Shown: piece after piece, positions 9,071 to 16,699 of the stretch | Layout of the letters: each line of letters starts with the position of its first letter | Numbering within the stretch: position 1 is the first letter of the stretch | Assembly (NCBI RefSeq): GCF_013839525.1 | Contig: NZ_JACDIS010000002.1 | Span: 248,001 to 312,000 of the forward strand | DNA length: 64,000 nt | DNA from: Chthonobacter rhizosphaerae | GTDB lineage: Bacteria; Pseudomonadota; Alphaproteobacteria; Rhizobiales; Pleomorphomonadaceae | Reading direction: 5' to 3' | The notes under the pieces: model-generated | Told to the model about the DNA's origin: nothing | The model's input: only the letters and a program-made list of their open reading frames with translations | Databases searched by the model: none | Position numbers and translations under genes: made by a program

Positions 9071-9571
9071 ATGACGGCGCAGATCTCGTCCCGATTCCTT
9101 CTCGCCCTTCACCTGTCCCTGGCGCCGGCGCTCGGGGCCGTCACCCTCCTCGGCTGGCCGGCGTCGGTGATGGCGGAGGCGGAGACGAGCCCGCTCGTGG
9201 TGGAGACGGCCGGCGGGCGGCACTCCTATTCGGTGGAGCTGGCGCGGACGACCGTGGAGCGCGCCCGCGGGCTCATGTACCGCAAGAGCCTGCCCGAGGA
9301 CCGGGGCATGCTGTTCGACATGGAACGCGCGGGGCCGACGTCCTTCTGGATGCGGAACACGTTCGTGTCGCTCGACATCATCTTCATCGGGGCGGACGGG
9401 CGCGTGCTCAACGTGGCGCGGGCGACGACGCCGCTGTCGGACGACAGCGTGACGTCGGAGGGCGATGCGCGCTTCGTGCTGGAGCTCGTGGCCGGACAGG
9501 CGGACTCCATCGGCCTGAAGCCCGGCGACCGGGTGCGTCACCCGCTGATCGACGCGGTCGCGGGCGGCTGA
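9071..9571 (+). CDS. Exported DUF192 family protein
   Basis: 166 aa. A signal peptide spans about residues 1-35, ending near VMAEA. The mature part is a DUF192 domain: ARGLMYRKSLPEDRGMLF and FWMRNTFVSLDIIFI are its signature segments, with the C-terminal block LELVAGQADSIGLKPGD. Biochemical role unknown. A Met three codons upstream (9062) could also start it. The cold-shock/DUF192 pairing is a recurrent alphaproteobacterial arrangement, so this is the ancestral neighbour. Confidence 0.92.
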   Translation: MTAQISSRFLLALHLSLAPALGAVTLLGWPASVMAEAETSPLVVETAGGRHSYSVELARTTVERARGLMYRKSLPEDRGMLFDMERAGPTSFWMRNTFVSLDIIFIGADGRVLNVARATTPLSDDSVTSEGDARFVLELVAGQADSIGLKPGDRVRHPLIDAVAGG

Positions 9572-9650
9572 CCGACCGGAACCCGCGAGCCTTCTCGTCG
9601 CTTCTCCTGCCGTCACATCACACGACCTGAGACGGATCAGGAGAGCCTCC

Positions 9651-9923
9651 ATGCAGAACGAACTCGATCCGAACCGGCGCGGCAGCGGCCGCAACCGGAC
9701 GATCATCACCCTCGTCCTCGGCGCCTTCGCGGTGGCCGTGCTGGCCATCGGCCTGTGGGGCGGCGCCGAAACCTCGAGCATCGAATCCGTGCCGGACGAG
9801 GCGAACATGAGCGTGCCGGGCGAAGGCTCGATCGAGAACAATCCGACCGGCGCCACGGCCCGTCCGGAGAATGCGGTGACCGACGAGGTCGCCCCGTCGA
9901 ACAACCCTGTCGCGACGGAATAA
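9651..9923 (+). CDS. Small single-span membrane protein
   Basis: 90 aa. A basic N-terminus (ELDPNRRGSGRNR) is followed by one strong transmembrane helix at residues 18-37, then an acidic, Asn/Pro-rich periplasmic tail of about 50 residues. A GGAGAG ribosome site sits 7 nt before the ATG. No family recognised. It lies 79 bp after DUF192 on the same strand. Confidence 0.65.
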   Translation: MQNELDPNRRGSGRNRTIITLVLGAFAVAVLAIGLWGGAETSSIESVPDEANMSVPGEGSIENNPTGATARPENAVTDEVAPSNNPVATE

Positions 9924-10244
9924 GGACCGGGCGAGACGATCCGGACCCGCCCGTCGGCGACAGGCCGTGCCGCCGGGCGGGCGAGGACGTCCGGGAACAC
10001 GGACGTCCGGCCGCCCCGTTCGCCGGATCGGGCCGGAGGCGGGCCTCAGGGAGAGGCCGGGAGAGGGATGTCGCTTTCTCTTTCGGGGCGCGTCCGGTAT
10101 TAACCATGTCCCGCCCAGGACAGGCGAACGCAGCCAATCACCGCCCGACGGTCGCCGGACCTGCCGACGCCAGGACCGCACCGGGCACGGCTCGCTGGGG
10201 CGCCACGCCCGCCCGGAGCCGACAACAGGAGACCGCGCCTGCCG
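9924..10244. other. Intergenic region before the first glycosyltransferase
   Basis: About 320 bp. Two copies of GGACGTCCGG (each containing the palindrome GGACGTCC) lie close together near 9985-10010. A purine-rich stretch precedes the glycosyltransferase start. No gene or clear promoter seen. Confidence 0.35.
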
Positions 10245-11294
10245 ATGAGGACCCTCTCCGTCGCGATGGCCACCTACAACGGGGCCAGACACCTCCGCGA
10301 GCAGCTGGACAGCCTGGCCGCCCAAACCCGCCGTCCGGACGAACTGGTGATCACCGACGACCAGTCGAGCGACGACACGGCCACCGTGGTGCGGGCGTTC
10401 GCCGAGACGGCGCCCTTCCCGGTGCGGTTCGTGGCGAACGAGGACCGGCTCGGCTGGCGCGGCAACTTCCTGAAGGCCGCCGGGCTGTGCCGATCTGACC
10501 TGATCGCCTTCTGCGACCAGGACGACATCTGGTACCCGCAGAAGCTGGCGGTCATGGAGGCGGCGTTCGACGCCGACGACGTGCTCCTCGCCCATCACAA
10601 CGCCGACCTGGTGGACGGCTCCGGCAAGGCCTACGGCACGCTCCTGCCGGTCGAGGAGGCGGTCCAGGTGATCCCGGCCCTGTCGCGGCCGACGCCCTGG
10701 AGCAACCCGCTCGGCCTGACGATCGTGTTCCGCCGCGCTCTGCTGGACTTCAACGACCTCTGGCCGGAGACGGTGGACCTTTCGGCGCCCCAGCATCCGG
10801 CCGCCCACGACCAGTGGTTCTACCAGCTCGCGACCAACCTCGGCACCGTGGTGTCGATCCCGGACCGGCTGCTCGGCTATCGCCAGCACGGCAACAACGC
10901 TGTCGGCTGGGCGCCGCCGCCGCGCACGCTGCAGACAATGATCCAGGAGGTCGGCGAGACGCCGGACAGCCTCGCCCGGATCGAACTGATGCTGGACCGC
11001 TTCTGCCGGGTGCTGGCCAAGGCGGCGGCGCGGAGCGACGGTGGGCGGAAGGACGCGCTGGCGCGCGCGCTGGAGCGGAACCGCCAGCTTCTCGCCCGCC
11101 TGCAGGGACGGCGCGCGGTCTACGGGGAGGCGAGCTTCGGCCGGCGGCTGGGCGTCCTCTCCCGCATGGTCCGCAAGGGCGACTACGGCCGTCGCCTGGG
11201 CTGGACCCTCGGCTACCGGGCGCTCGTCGCGGACATGACGGTGGGGTTGTTGTACGGTCCGGCCGTGAGCCGCAGGTTCGGCCCGCAGAGCTGA
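10245..11294 (+). CDS. Glycosyltransferase family 2 (GT-A)
   Basis: 349 aa, cytosolic or membrane-associated sugar transferase. The N-terminal GT-A domain starts at LSVAMATYNGARHL and shows DDQSSDDT (nucleotide binding) and CDQDDIWYPQK, the DXD-type metal site. AAHDQWFYQLA and GYRQHGNNAVG resemble rhamnosyl- or galactosyltransferases of O-antigen clusters. The C-terminal 100 residues are helical and basic. Acceptor and sugar unknown. A strong terminator follows, so it is probably monocistronic. Confidence 0.9.
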   Translation: MRTLSVAMATYNGARHLREQLDSLAAQTRRPDELVITDDQSSDDTATVVRAFAETAPFPVRFVANEDRLGWRGNFLKAAGLCRSDLIAFCDQDDIWYPQKLAVMEAAFDADDVLLAHHNADLVDGSGKAYGTLLPVEEAVQVIPALSRPTPWSNPLGLTIVFRRALLDFNDLWPETVDLSAPQHPAAHDQWFYQLATNLGTVVSIPDRLLGYRQHGNNAVGWAPPPRTLQTMIQEVGETPDSLARIELMLDRFCRVLAKAAARSDGGRKDALARALERNRQLLARLQGRRAVYGEASFGRRLGVLSRMVRKGDYGRRLGWTLGYRALVADMTVGLLYGPAVSRRFGPQS

Positions 11295-11366
11295 CCATCG
11301 GCGGCGCGAGGGCGCAAGCCGGCCAGCGCAGGCGGTTCTCAAGCCGGGCGATGGATGTCGTGAGGT

Positions 11367-11391
11367 GGCCCGGGAGCGATCCCGGGCCTTT
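11367..11391 (+). terminator. Rho-independent terminator after the GT2 gene
   Basis: A 9-bp perfect stem (11367-11375 with 11380-11388) capped by a GCGA tetraloop and followed by TTTCGTCGTT on the plus strand. It ends the gene at 10245. Confidence 0.8.
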
Positions 11392-11433
11392 CGTCGTTCA
11401 GCCGCGTCGTCCGAAAGGGTGAGCGCGGACGGG

Positions 11434-12417
11434 TCAGCGCTGCGTGAGGCGCTTGCGGACGCCCGCGAGCGCGCGGGGGATGGTGATGCCGACGAGCTGG
11501 CGGACCGTCATGTGGTCGGCGGTCTGGGTGTTCACATAGCCCCGGGAGAGATAGTCCACCACCTGCTCCGGATAGGTGTCCTTGAACACGCCGAGCGTGC
11601 CCTGGCGCTTGAAGACGTCGTGGAGGTAGGAGCCGACCGGCGGGGCCAGATCCTTCCAGTAGCCGGACTTCTCCACGATGTTGTTCCACAGGTGCAGGGT
11701 GTGCGCCCGGGCGCAGAGCTCTTCGGTCGCTTCCCGCATGGTCGGATGGAACGGCTTCCACCAGTCGTCCCAGTGCACCGGATAGTAGACGTGGGCCGGG
11801 CAGGCGCCGTCGAAGACGCCCGATCCGAACTGGCGCGACAGCAGCGTCGGCCCGGTCGCGCCCCAGGCAAAGGACCGTCCGAAGGCATAACGCTCGGTCT
11901 CCTCGATGAGACCGGGCAGACCGGGCTCTTCGGGGTCGATCCGCATGATCGCGCCGTTGACCTTGATGTCGGTCTCGTAGGCGAACAGATTGCCGGCCCG
12001 CGGCAGCGCGAAGTCCTTCAGGCAGACGAGGTCGGTGTCGATCCAGGTGGACCCGGTCAGCTGGAAGAGCCGGTAGCGGAACAGATCGCTGAAGTGGGAG
12101 AGGCTCGGCCGGCCGAGCACCACGAAGCCCTCCAGGAAACGCGGATCCACGATCTCGGCGGCGTCCGCCACCCGGATCGCCTCCGGCAGGCCCGGCATGG
12201 GCGCGTAGCTGTAGAGCGTGACGTCGAAGCCGTGGTGGACGAAGGAGAGCAGGCAGGCGACGTCCAGGCCGGAGAGTGACGACCCGTGCCAGAAGGTGGA
12301 CACGGACTTGGTCGTGGCGCCGGCCATGACGGGCTCCTTGGGGGCGGCCGCGCGGGCCGTGTCGATCGACGAGGGCAGGGGCGCGCCAGCGGGCTGCGGC
12401 TGTAGAATGCGGTTCAT
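11434..12417 (-). CDS. Capsular/alpha-1,4-type glycosyltransferase (DXD-containing)
   Basis: 327 aa. The core matches the Gly_transf_sug/GT32-like group: TFWHGSSLSGLDVACLLSF at the N-terminus, DLFRYRLFQLTGS, and the DXD metal motif in STWIDTDLVCL, then a C-terminal HLWNN segment. About 40 residues before the core are Pro/Ala-rich and may be an extension or a mis-assigned start (an internal Met lies at PVMAGATTK). Its start codon overlaps the stop of the upstream GT2 gene by 4 bp, so the two are co-translated. Sugar specificity unknown. Confidence 0.85.
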   Translation of the reverse strand: MNRILQPQPAGAPLPSSIDTARAAAPKEPVMAGATTKSVSTFWHGSSLSGLDVACLLSFVHHGFDVTLYSYAPMPGLPEAIRVADAAEIVDPRFLEGFVVLGRPSLSHFSDLFRYRLFQLTGSTWIDTDLVCLKDFALPRAGNLFAYETDIKVNGAIMRIDPEEPGLPGLIEETERYAFGRSFAWGATGPTLLSRQFGSGVFDGACPAHVYYPVHWDDWWKPFHPTMREATEELCARAHTLHLWNNIVEKSGYWKDLAPPVGSYLHDVFKRQGTLGVFKDTYPEQVVDYLSRGYVNTQTADHMTVRQLVGITIPRALAGVRKRLTQR

Positions 12418-13379
12418 GGGGTCTGCCTCCCGGCGGCGGGCGCGTCACTGGTGCCGTAGCGCTCGGCGCGGGCGCCGAACAGGCCGATGATCCGGCCCGC
12501 CGAGCAGGACAGCCGGTGCAGCGCGAGGCCGGCGGCGAAGCGCCAGTCCCGGTCGCGCGCGAGGGCGCGGCCCGTGACCACCGGCGTTCCCGCCGCTTCG
12601 CGGGCGATCTTGACCAGAACGGGGGCAAGGCCGTGGTGCGCCCGGTCGGCCCGGCTCTGGGAGGCGGCGGTTGAGAAGGACCGCCAGGCGAGGCCCCGGA
12701 GCGTGAGGCGCGACGGCGGGATCTCCTCCCGGACGATGGCGCGCGGCGCCCAGACCAGGCGGGCGCCGCGGCCGATGGCGTGGAGGAAGAACTCGTAGTC
12801 CTCGCCGCCCGTGCGGGCGAACTCCATGTCGAACGGTTCGCGGCCGAGCCGGCGCAGGAATGCCGTGGCGAGAAGAAGGTTGCCGCATTCGTTGAGCATG
12901 GGCACGACGCCCTCCGCCTTCGGCAGATAGGACTTGTCCACCGCCGCGCGGGCCCAGACCGTCTCGACCGAGGCCGACATCTCCACGGGGCCGCCGGCAA
13001 TGTCGGCCCGGTGGCGCTCCCCGGCGGCGACCAGTTCGGCCAGCCAATCGGGCTCGGGCACCTGGTCGTCGTCCAGGAAGGCGAGGAAGGGCGTGTCCGG
13101 GTACCGCTCCAACGCCCTGGCGACGAGGCGGTTGCGCACGGCGGAGACGCCCGGCGTGTCCACGGTCAGGATGTCATGGGCGGGGATGCCCGGCCCGGAG
13201 AGCACGGGATAGGTCGCAAGGTCACGCGCGTCGTTGTTGCCGACCAGGATCGCGAACGGAAAGGCGGCGGTCTGCCGGGCGAGGCCCTGCAGAAGGGCGG
13301 CCAGTTTTTCCGGACGGCGATAGGTCGGCACGCAGACGACAACATGGACCGGGCTCGGCACGCCCCCCATCGGCAGCAT
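12414..13379 (-). CDS. Glycosyltransferase family 2
   Basis: 321 aa. GT-A fold with VVCVPTYRRPEKLAALL at the N-terminus, the metal motif FLDDDQVPEPDWL, and GGEDYEFFLHAI, the usual catalytic-base region. It is the first gene of a two-gene unit with the DXD transferase, sharing an ATGA overlap. The gene faces an AT-rich intergenic region with the phosphatase-fold gene on the other side. Donor and acceptor unknown; the context suggests an exopolysaccharide or cell-surface glycan. Confidence 0.88.
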   Translation of the reverse strand: MLPMGGVPSPVHVVVCVPTYRRPEKLAALLQGLARQTAAFPFAILVGNNDARDLATYPVLSGPGIPAHDILTVDTPGVSAVRNRLVARALERYPDTPFLAFLDDDQVPEPDWLAELVAAGERHRADIAGGPVEMSASVETVWARAAVDKSYLPKAEGVVPMLNECGNLLLATAFLRRLGREPFDMEFARTGGEDYEFFLHAIGRGARLVWAPRAIVREEIPPSRLTLRGLAWRSFSTAASQSRADRAHHGLAPVLVKIAREAAGTPVVTGRALARDRDWRFAAGLALHRLSCSAGRIIGLFGARAERYGTSDAPAAGRQTP

Positions 13380-13903
13380 CCTCGTTATGCTTCGGCGAAC
13401 CGCGCAAGGCAGCTCGCACCTTTGAGCCTACAATTGCAATAAATTTAAATCGAGGGCGGTCGCGAGCCGTCCCCAACCCTCGATCGACGAGTCCTTCCCG
13501 CGGATCGGGCGGCACGTACGTAGAATCCCATGCAAGGAAAAGTGGGTGACACTGAGGCAGCCTTTCGGCCCACCCCATGACGGGGTCTGAACACCCCGTG
13601 ACGGGGCTCGAACGCCCGGCGGCGTCAAAGGTTCACCGCCCCACCGACCCAGCGCGCACCGCGTAAACCAACCCGCATCGATTCGGGATGCTTCCCCGTG
13701 TTTTCCCTTGGCTTTGTGCAGCAAGGGAATAAATTGACAATCTCTTATGTGTTTCGCGCCCCGGTCTGCGCCGGGACGCGACCGGTATGGGCTTTGCCGC
13801 CGTTCGATGGTGGATTGCCATGAAGCGGCTGCTGAAGCGGTGCGGGCGGCCATCCCGTTTTGGGAGAGACGTATTTCCTGATGTGAATTTTCGGAGCCAG
13901 CGC
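13380..13903. promoter_or_regulatory. Divergent AT-rich control region
   Basis: About 520 bp between two divergent units. A short AT-rich island at about 13430-13450 (ACAATTGCAATAAATTTAAA) and another at 13700-13760 stand out against the GC-rich background. TTGACA at 13735-13740 is a good -35 for the plus-strand gene, with no strong -10. CCCATGACGGGGT and CCCCGTGACGGGG at about 13572-13605 form a pair of similar GC-rich near-palindromes. Confidence 0.4.
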
Positions 13904-15343
13904 ATGTCCAAGAAAGTCATCCTCCTCGAGTTCAATGAACTGACGCCCGAACTGATGGATCGGTTCATCGCGGACGGGAGCCTTCCGGCTTTCGAGCGGC
14001 TGCGCCGGGAATCGATCGTGGCGCTCACCGACGCGGAGGAGCCGCCGCCGGCGCTGGAGCCCTGGATCCAGTGGGTGACTGTCCACACCGGGCTCGCCTA
14101 CGGGGAGCACAAGGTATTCGACCTCGGCGACGGCGCCAAGCTGCGGGCGCGGCGGCTGTGGGACGTGGTGGCGGACGAGGGCAAGCGCGCCTGGGTATGC
14201 GGCAGCATGAACGTGGCCGTGACGACGGCGAACCGCGACCGGGTGCGGCTGCTGCCGGACCCGTGGTCGAAGGGCGTCGATCCGCTTCCGGTCGGCTACT
14301 TCGAGCCGTTCTACAATTTCGTGCGCTCCTACGTGCAGGAATACACCCGCGACAAGCCGCCGATCGGCAGCGCGGAATACATGGCGTTCTCCAAGTTCAT
14401 GATCACCCACGGCCTGTCGCCGAGGACGGTCTGGAACGCGGTGAGCCAGCTTGCCGTGGAGCGGTTCAACAAGTCGAAGTGGAAGCGGGCGGCCATCCTC
14501 GACCGGCTGCAGTGGGACGTGTTCAAGGCCGAGTGGAAGCGGTTCCAGCCGCACTTCTCCACCTTCTTCCTGAACTCCACGGCGCACTACCAGCACTACT
14601 ACTGGCGCAACATGGAGCCGTCGAAGTTCGCCCTGAAGGACACGGCGGAGCGCCAGGAGATGTATGCCGGCGCGATCCAGTTCGGCTATCGGAAGATGGA
14701 CGAGATCGTGCGCGAGGTGCTGGACCTCGCCGACGACGACACGACGATCGTGCTCGCCACGGCGCTCGGCCAGCAGGCGATGACCAAGTATGACGACGAC
14801 GGCGGCAAGCAGATCTACAAGCCGCGCGACATCAAGCTGCTGGCGCGGTACGCCGGCATCACCACGCCGTTCGACTTCAAGCCCGTGATGGCCGAGCAGT
14901 TCCACCTGGACTTCGCCTCGGAGGCGGAGGCGGCCGACGCGCTCGCCAAGTTCCAGGCGCTGAAGAGCGACGGGCACGAGGAGGTGATGCTGATGCGCCA
15001 GGAAGGCGCGAGCCTCTTCGGCGGCTGCGGCATCTTCACGGCGATCGAGGACACCGCGACGATCCGCACGCCCCACTCCAACCAGACGCTCACCTTCGAG
15101 GAGCTGTTCTATCCGGTGGACGGCGTGAAGAGCGGCATGCACCACCCGGACGGCATCCTGTGGATCCGCCTGCCGTCGCGCCTGAGCCGCACGATCGACC
15201 GGAAGATCCCGCTGACCGAGGTGGGCTCCACGCTTCTCGAACTCGCCGGCATCGACCACACCCGCGCCTTCAAGAGCCCGGCGACGCCTGAGATCATGGC
15301 GATCCTCAAGGACCGCGAGGCGGCGCCGAGTCGCGCGGCGTGA
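13904..15343 (+). CDS. Alkaline-phosphatase-fold protein of a glycan locus
   Basis: 479 aa. It begins VILLEFNELTPELMDRFI, the first strand of the type I phosphodiesterase/alkaline phosphatase fold, and continues with WVTVHTGLAYGEHKV, a likely nucleophile region, NSTAHYQHYYW, and a late GMHHPDGILW histidine motif. The usual SDHG metal motif is replaced by LATALGQQAM, so the metal site differs from standard members. The start at 13904 is taken because of a CGGAG site; an upstream Met (13787) adds 39 residues of poor quality. Possibly a phosphotransferase or hydrolase acting on surface glycan or its lipid carrier; unproven. Confidence 0.72.
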   Translation: MSKKVILLEFNELTPELMDRFIADGSLPAFERLRRESIVALTDAEEPPPALEPWIQWVTVHTGLAYGEHKVFDLGDGAKLRARRLWDVVADEGKRAWVCGSMNVAVTTANRDRVRLLPDPWSKGVDPLPVGYFEPFYNFVRSYVQEYTRDKPPIGSAEYMAFSKFMITHGLSPRTVWNAVSQLAVERFNKSKWKRAAILDRLQWDVFKAEWKRFQPHFSTFFLNSTAHYQHYYWRNMEPSKFALKDTAERQEMYAGAIQFGYRKMDEIVREVLDLADDDTTIVLATALGQQAMTKYDDDGGKQIYKPRDIKLLARYAGITTPFDFKPVMAEQFHLDFASEAEAADALAKFQALKSDGHEEVMLMRQEGASLFGGCGIFTAIEDTATIRTPHSNQTLTFEELFYPVDGVKSGMHHPDGILWIRLPSRLSRTIDRKIPLTEVGSTLLELAGIDHTRAFKSPATPEIMAILKDREAAPSRAA

Positions 15344-15369
15344 GGCAGGGCACCAGGGAAGTTCGGACG

Positions 15370-15406
15370 AACCGCGCGTCCGGCATCCTGGCCGTGACGC
15401 GCGGTT
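15370..15406 (+). terminator. Hairpin after the phosphatase-fold gene
   Basis: An 11-bp perfect inverted repeat (15370-15380 with 15396-15406) with a 15-nt loop, 26 nt after the stop. The T content after it is low (CCGTTCG), so strength as an intrinsic terminator is uncertain. Confidence 0.5.
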
Positions 15407-15500
15407 CCGTTCGCCCGGGGTGCCCGATGCGCATCGGACTTGGGAACCCGCTTGCCCTCCAGCGCGTAAATCGCTACGAAATCGGCGCGTTCCGGAGTGT

Positions 15501-15577
15501 CGGGGCATAGCTCAGCCTGGTAGAGCACCTGCTTTGGGAGCAGGGGGCCGCAAGTTCGAATCTTGCTGCCCCGACCA
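15501..15577 (+). tRNA. tRNA-Pro (anticodon TGG)
   Basis: 77 nt with encoded CCA at 15575-15577. Acceptor CGGGGCA pairs fully with TGCCCCG; the anticodon loop TTTGGGA carries TGG. It precedes the complex I accessory subunit gene, a neighbour pair I believe is conserved in Rhizobiales. Confidence 0.97.
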
Positions 15578-15642
15578 GTCCGGATCGCAGGGGCGGCGGG
15601 TCGGCCCGCCGCCGGCGGACAGAGGAAGGGGCGAGGCGTCAC

Positions 15643-15948
15643 ATGACCGCGCGCATCTACAAGCCGAGCCGGACGGCCATGCAGTCCGGCCAGGCGAGGA
15701 CCAAGGCCTGGGTGCTGGAGTACGAGCCGGAGCGGCCGCGCATCGTGGAGCCGCTGATGGGCTACACCACCACGTCCGACATGCTCCAGCAGGTGCGGCT
15801 GTCCTTCGACACCAAGGAGGAGGCGATCGCCTACTGCACCCGGCACGGCATCGCCTACCGGGTCTCCGAGCCGAAGGAGAAGCGCCCGAAGCGCATGTCC
15901 TACTCGGACAACTTCAAGTTCAACCGGGCGGAAACCTGGACCCACTGA
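15643..15948 (+). CDS. Complex I accessory subunit (NDUFS4-type, ETC complex I conserved region)
   Basis: 101 aa. Matches the bacterial homologue of the 18-kDa mitochondrial complex I subunit, an assembly or stability factor on the matrix/cytoplasmic arm of NADH:quinone oxidoreductase found in alphaproteobacteria. Recognisable segments are ARIYKPSRTAMQSG, WVLEYEPE and the C-terminal YSDNFKFNRAETWTH. Normal length. It lies between tRNA-Pro and tRNA-Arg. Confidence 0.95.
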   Translation: MTARIYKPSRTAMQSGQARTKAWVLEYEPERPRIVEPLMGYTTTSDMLQQVRLSFDTKEEAIAYCTRHGIAYRVSEPKEKRPKRMSYSDNFKFNRAETWTH

Positions 15949-16018
15949 CCGGACGCCCGGTTCACGGACGGGCAGGGTGCCCGGAGCGCCCCGCCCCAAT
16001 CCTTCAAGAGCGCCCAGA

Positions 16019-16095
16019 GGCCCCATAGCTCAGCTGGATAGAGCAGCCGCCTTCTAAGCGGCAGGTCGGAGGTTCGAGCCCTCCTGGGGTCGCCA
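16019..16095 (+). tRNA. tRNA-Arg (anticodon TCT)
   Basis: 77 nt with encoded CCA at 16093-16095. Acceptor GGCCCCA pairs with TGGGGTC (one G-U), and the loop CTTCTAA carries TCT. It is separated from the complex I gene by 70 bp. Confidence 0.96.
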
Positions 16096-16196
16096 ACGCG
16101 GGCGGGTACGACGCGAACACGCCTGCGCCTCGCGACGCGGGGCGTCGCGGGCGTGAGGTTGCGGGCGCGTGTCGCCGGCGCGATCGGGTGGTTCGG

Positions 16197-16400
16197 TCAA
16201 CCGAACCCGGGGCGCGTGGGCAGGCCCATTCTCTTCAGCATCATCGTGACCGGGCAGAAGCCGGTGAGCGACGCCTGGACGAGGTGGGCGCCGAGGATGC
16301 CGGTCACCCAGAGCCAGCGGATATCGTGGTAGACGGCCAGGAGAACGCTGGCGATCACGACGGAACCGACGATCAGCAGAATGCTACGTTCGACGGACAT
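16197..16400 (-). CDS. DUF2892 (YgaP-type) membrane protein
   Basis: 67 aa. Two hydrophobic helices (about residues 7-23 and 29-47) are followed by the FCPVTMMLKRMG signature of DUF2892 proteins, the membrane part of YgaP-like rhodaneses. It stands alone here without a rhodanese domain. The start follows a strong GGAGG site 6 nt away. Function of the stand-alone form is unknown. Confidence 0.87.
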   Translation of the reverse strand: MSVERSILLIVGSVVIASVLLAVYHDIRWLWVTGILGAHLVQASLTGFCPVTMMLKRMGLPTRPGFG

Positions 16401-16699
16401 GAGAGCCTCCCCGGTAGAGTGGCTTGCGCGAATATTGTAGCACGAATGGGCCGTGAAAGCTGCCGCTCGTGAAGGTGGATTCGCATGCGTGGGGCGCGGG
16501 GCTGGCCGTTGATGCTCCGCGCATGCGCGTCGGGTCGGGCGGTGGACGGGGGAAAGGTCGCGGTGGCGGGGACCGGAGGGATCCATTGCTGATGCTGAAG
16601 GTTCGGGCGGACGGAACTTTGGCGTCTCCCGGCGCATATGGCCGTGGAACCACTTCGGGTCGCATCGTGACGTCGACCGTACTCGCATCAGGACCTTGA

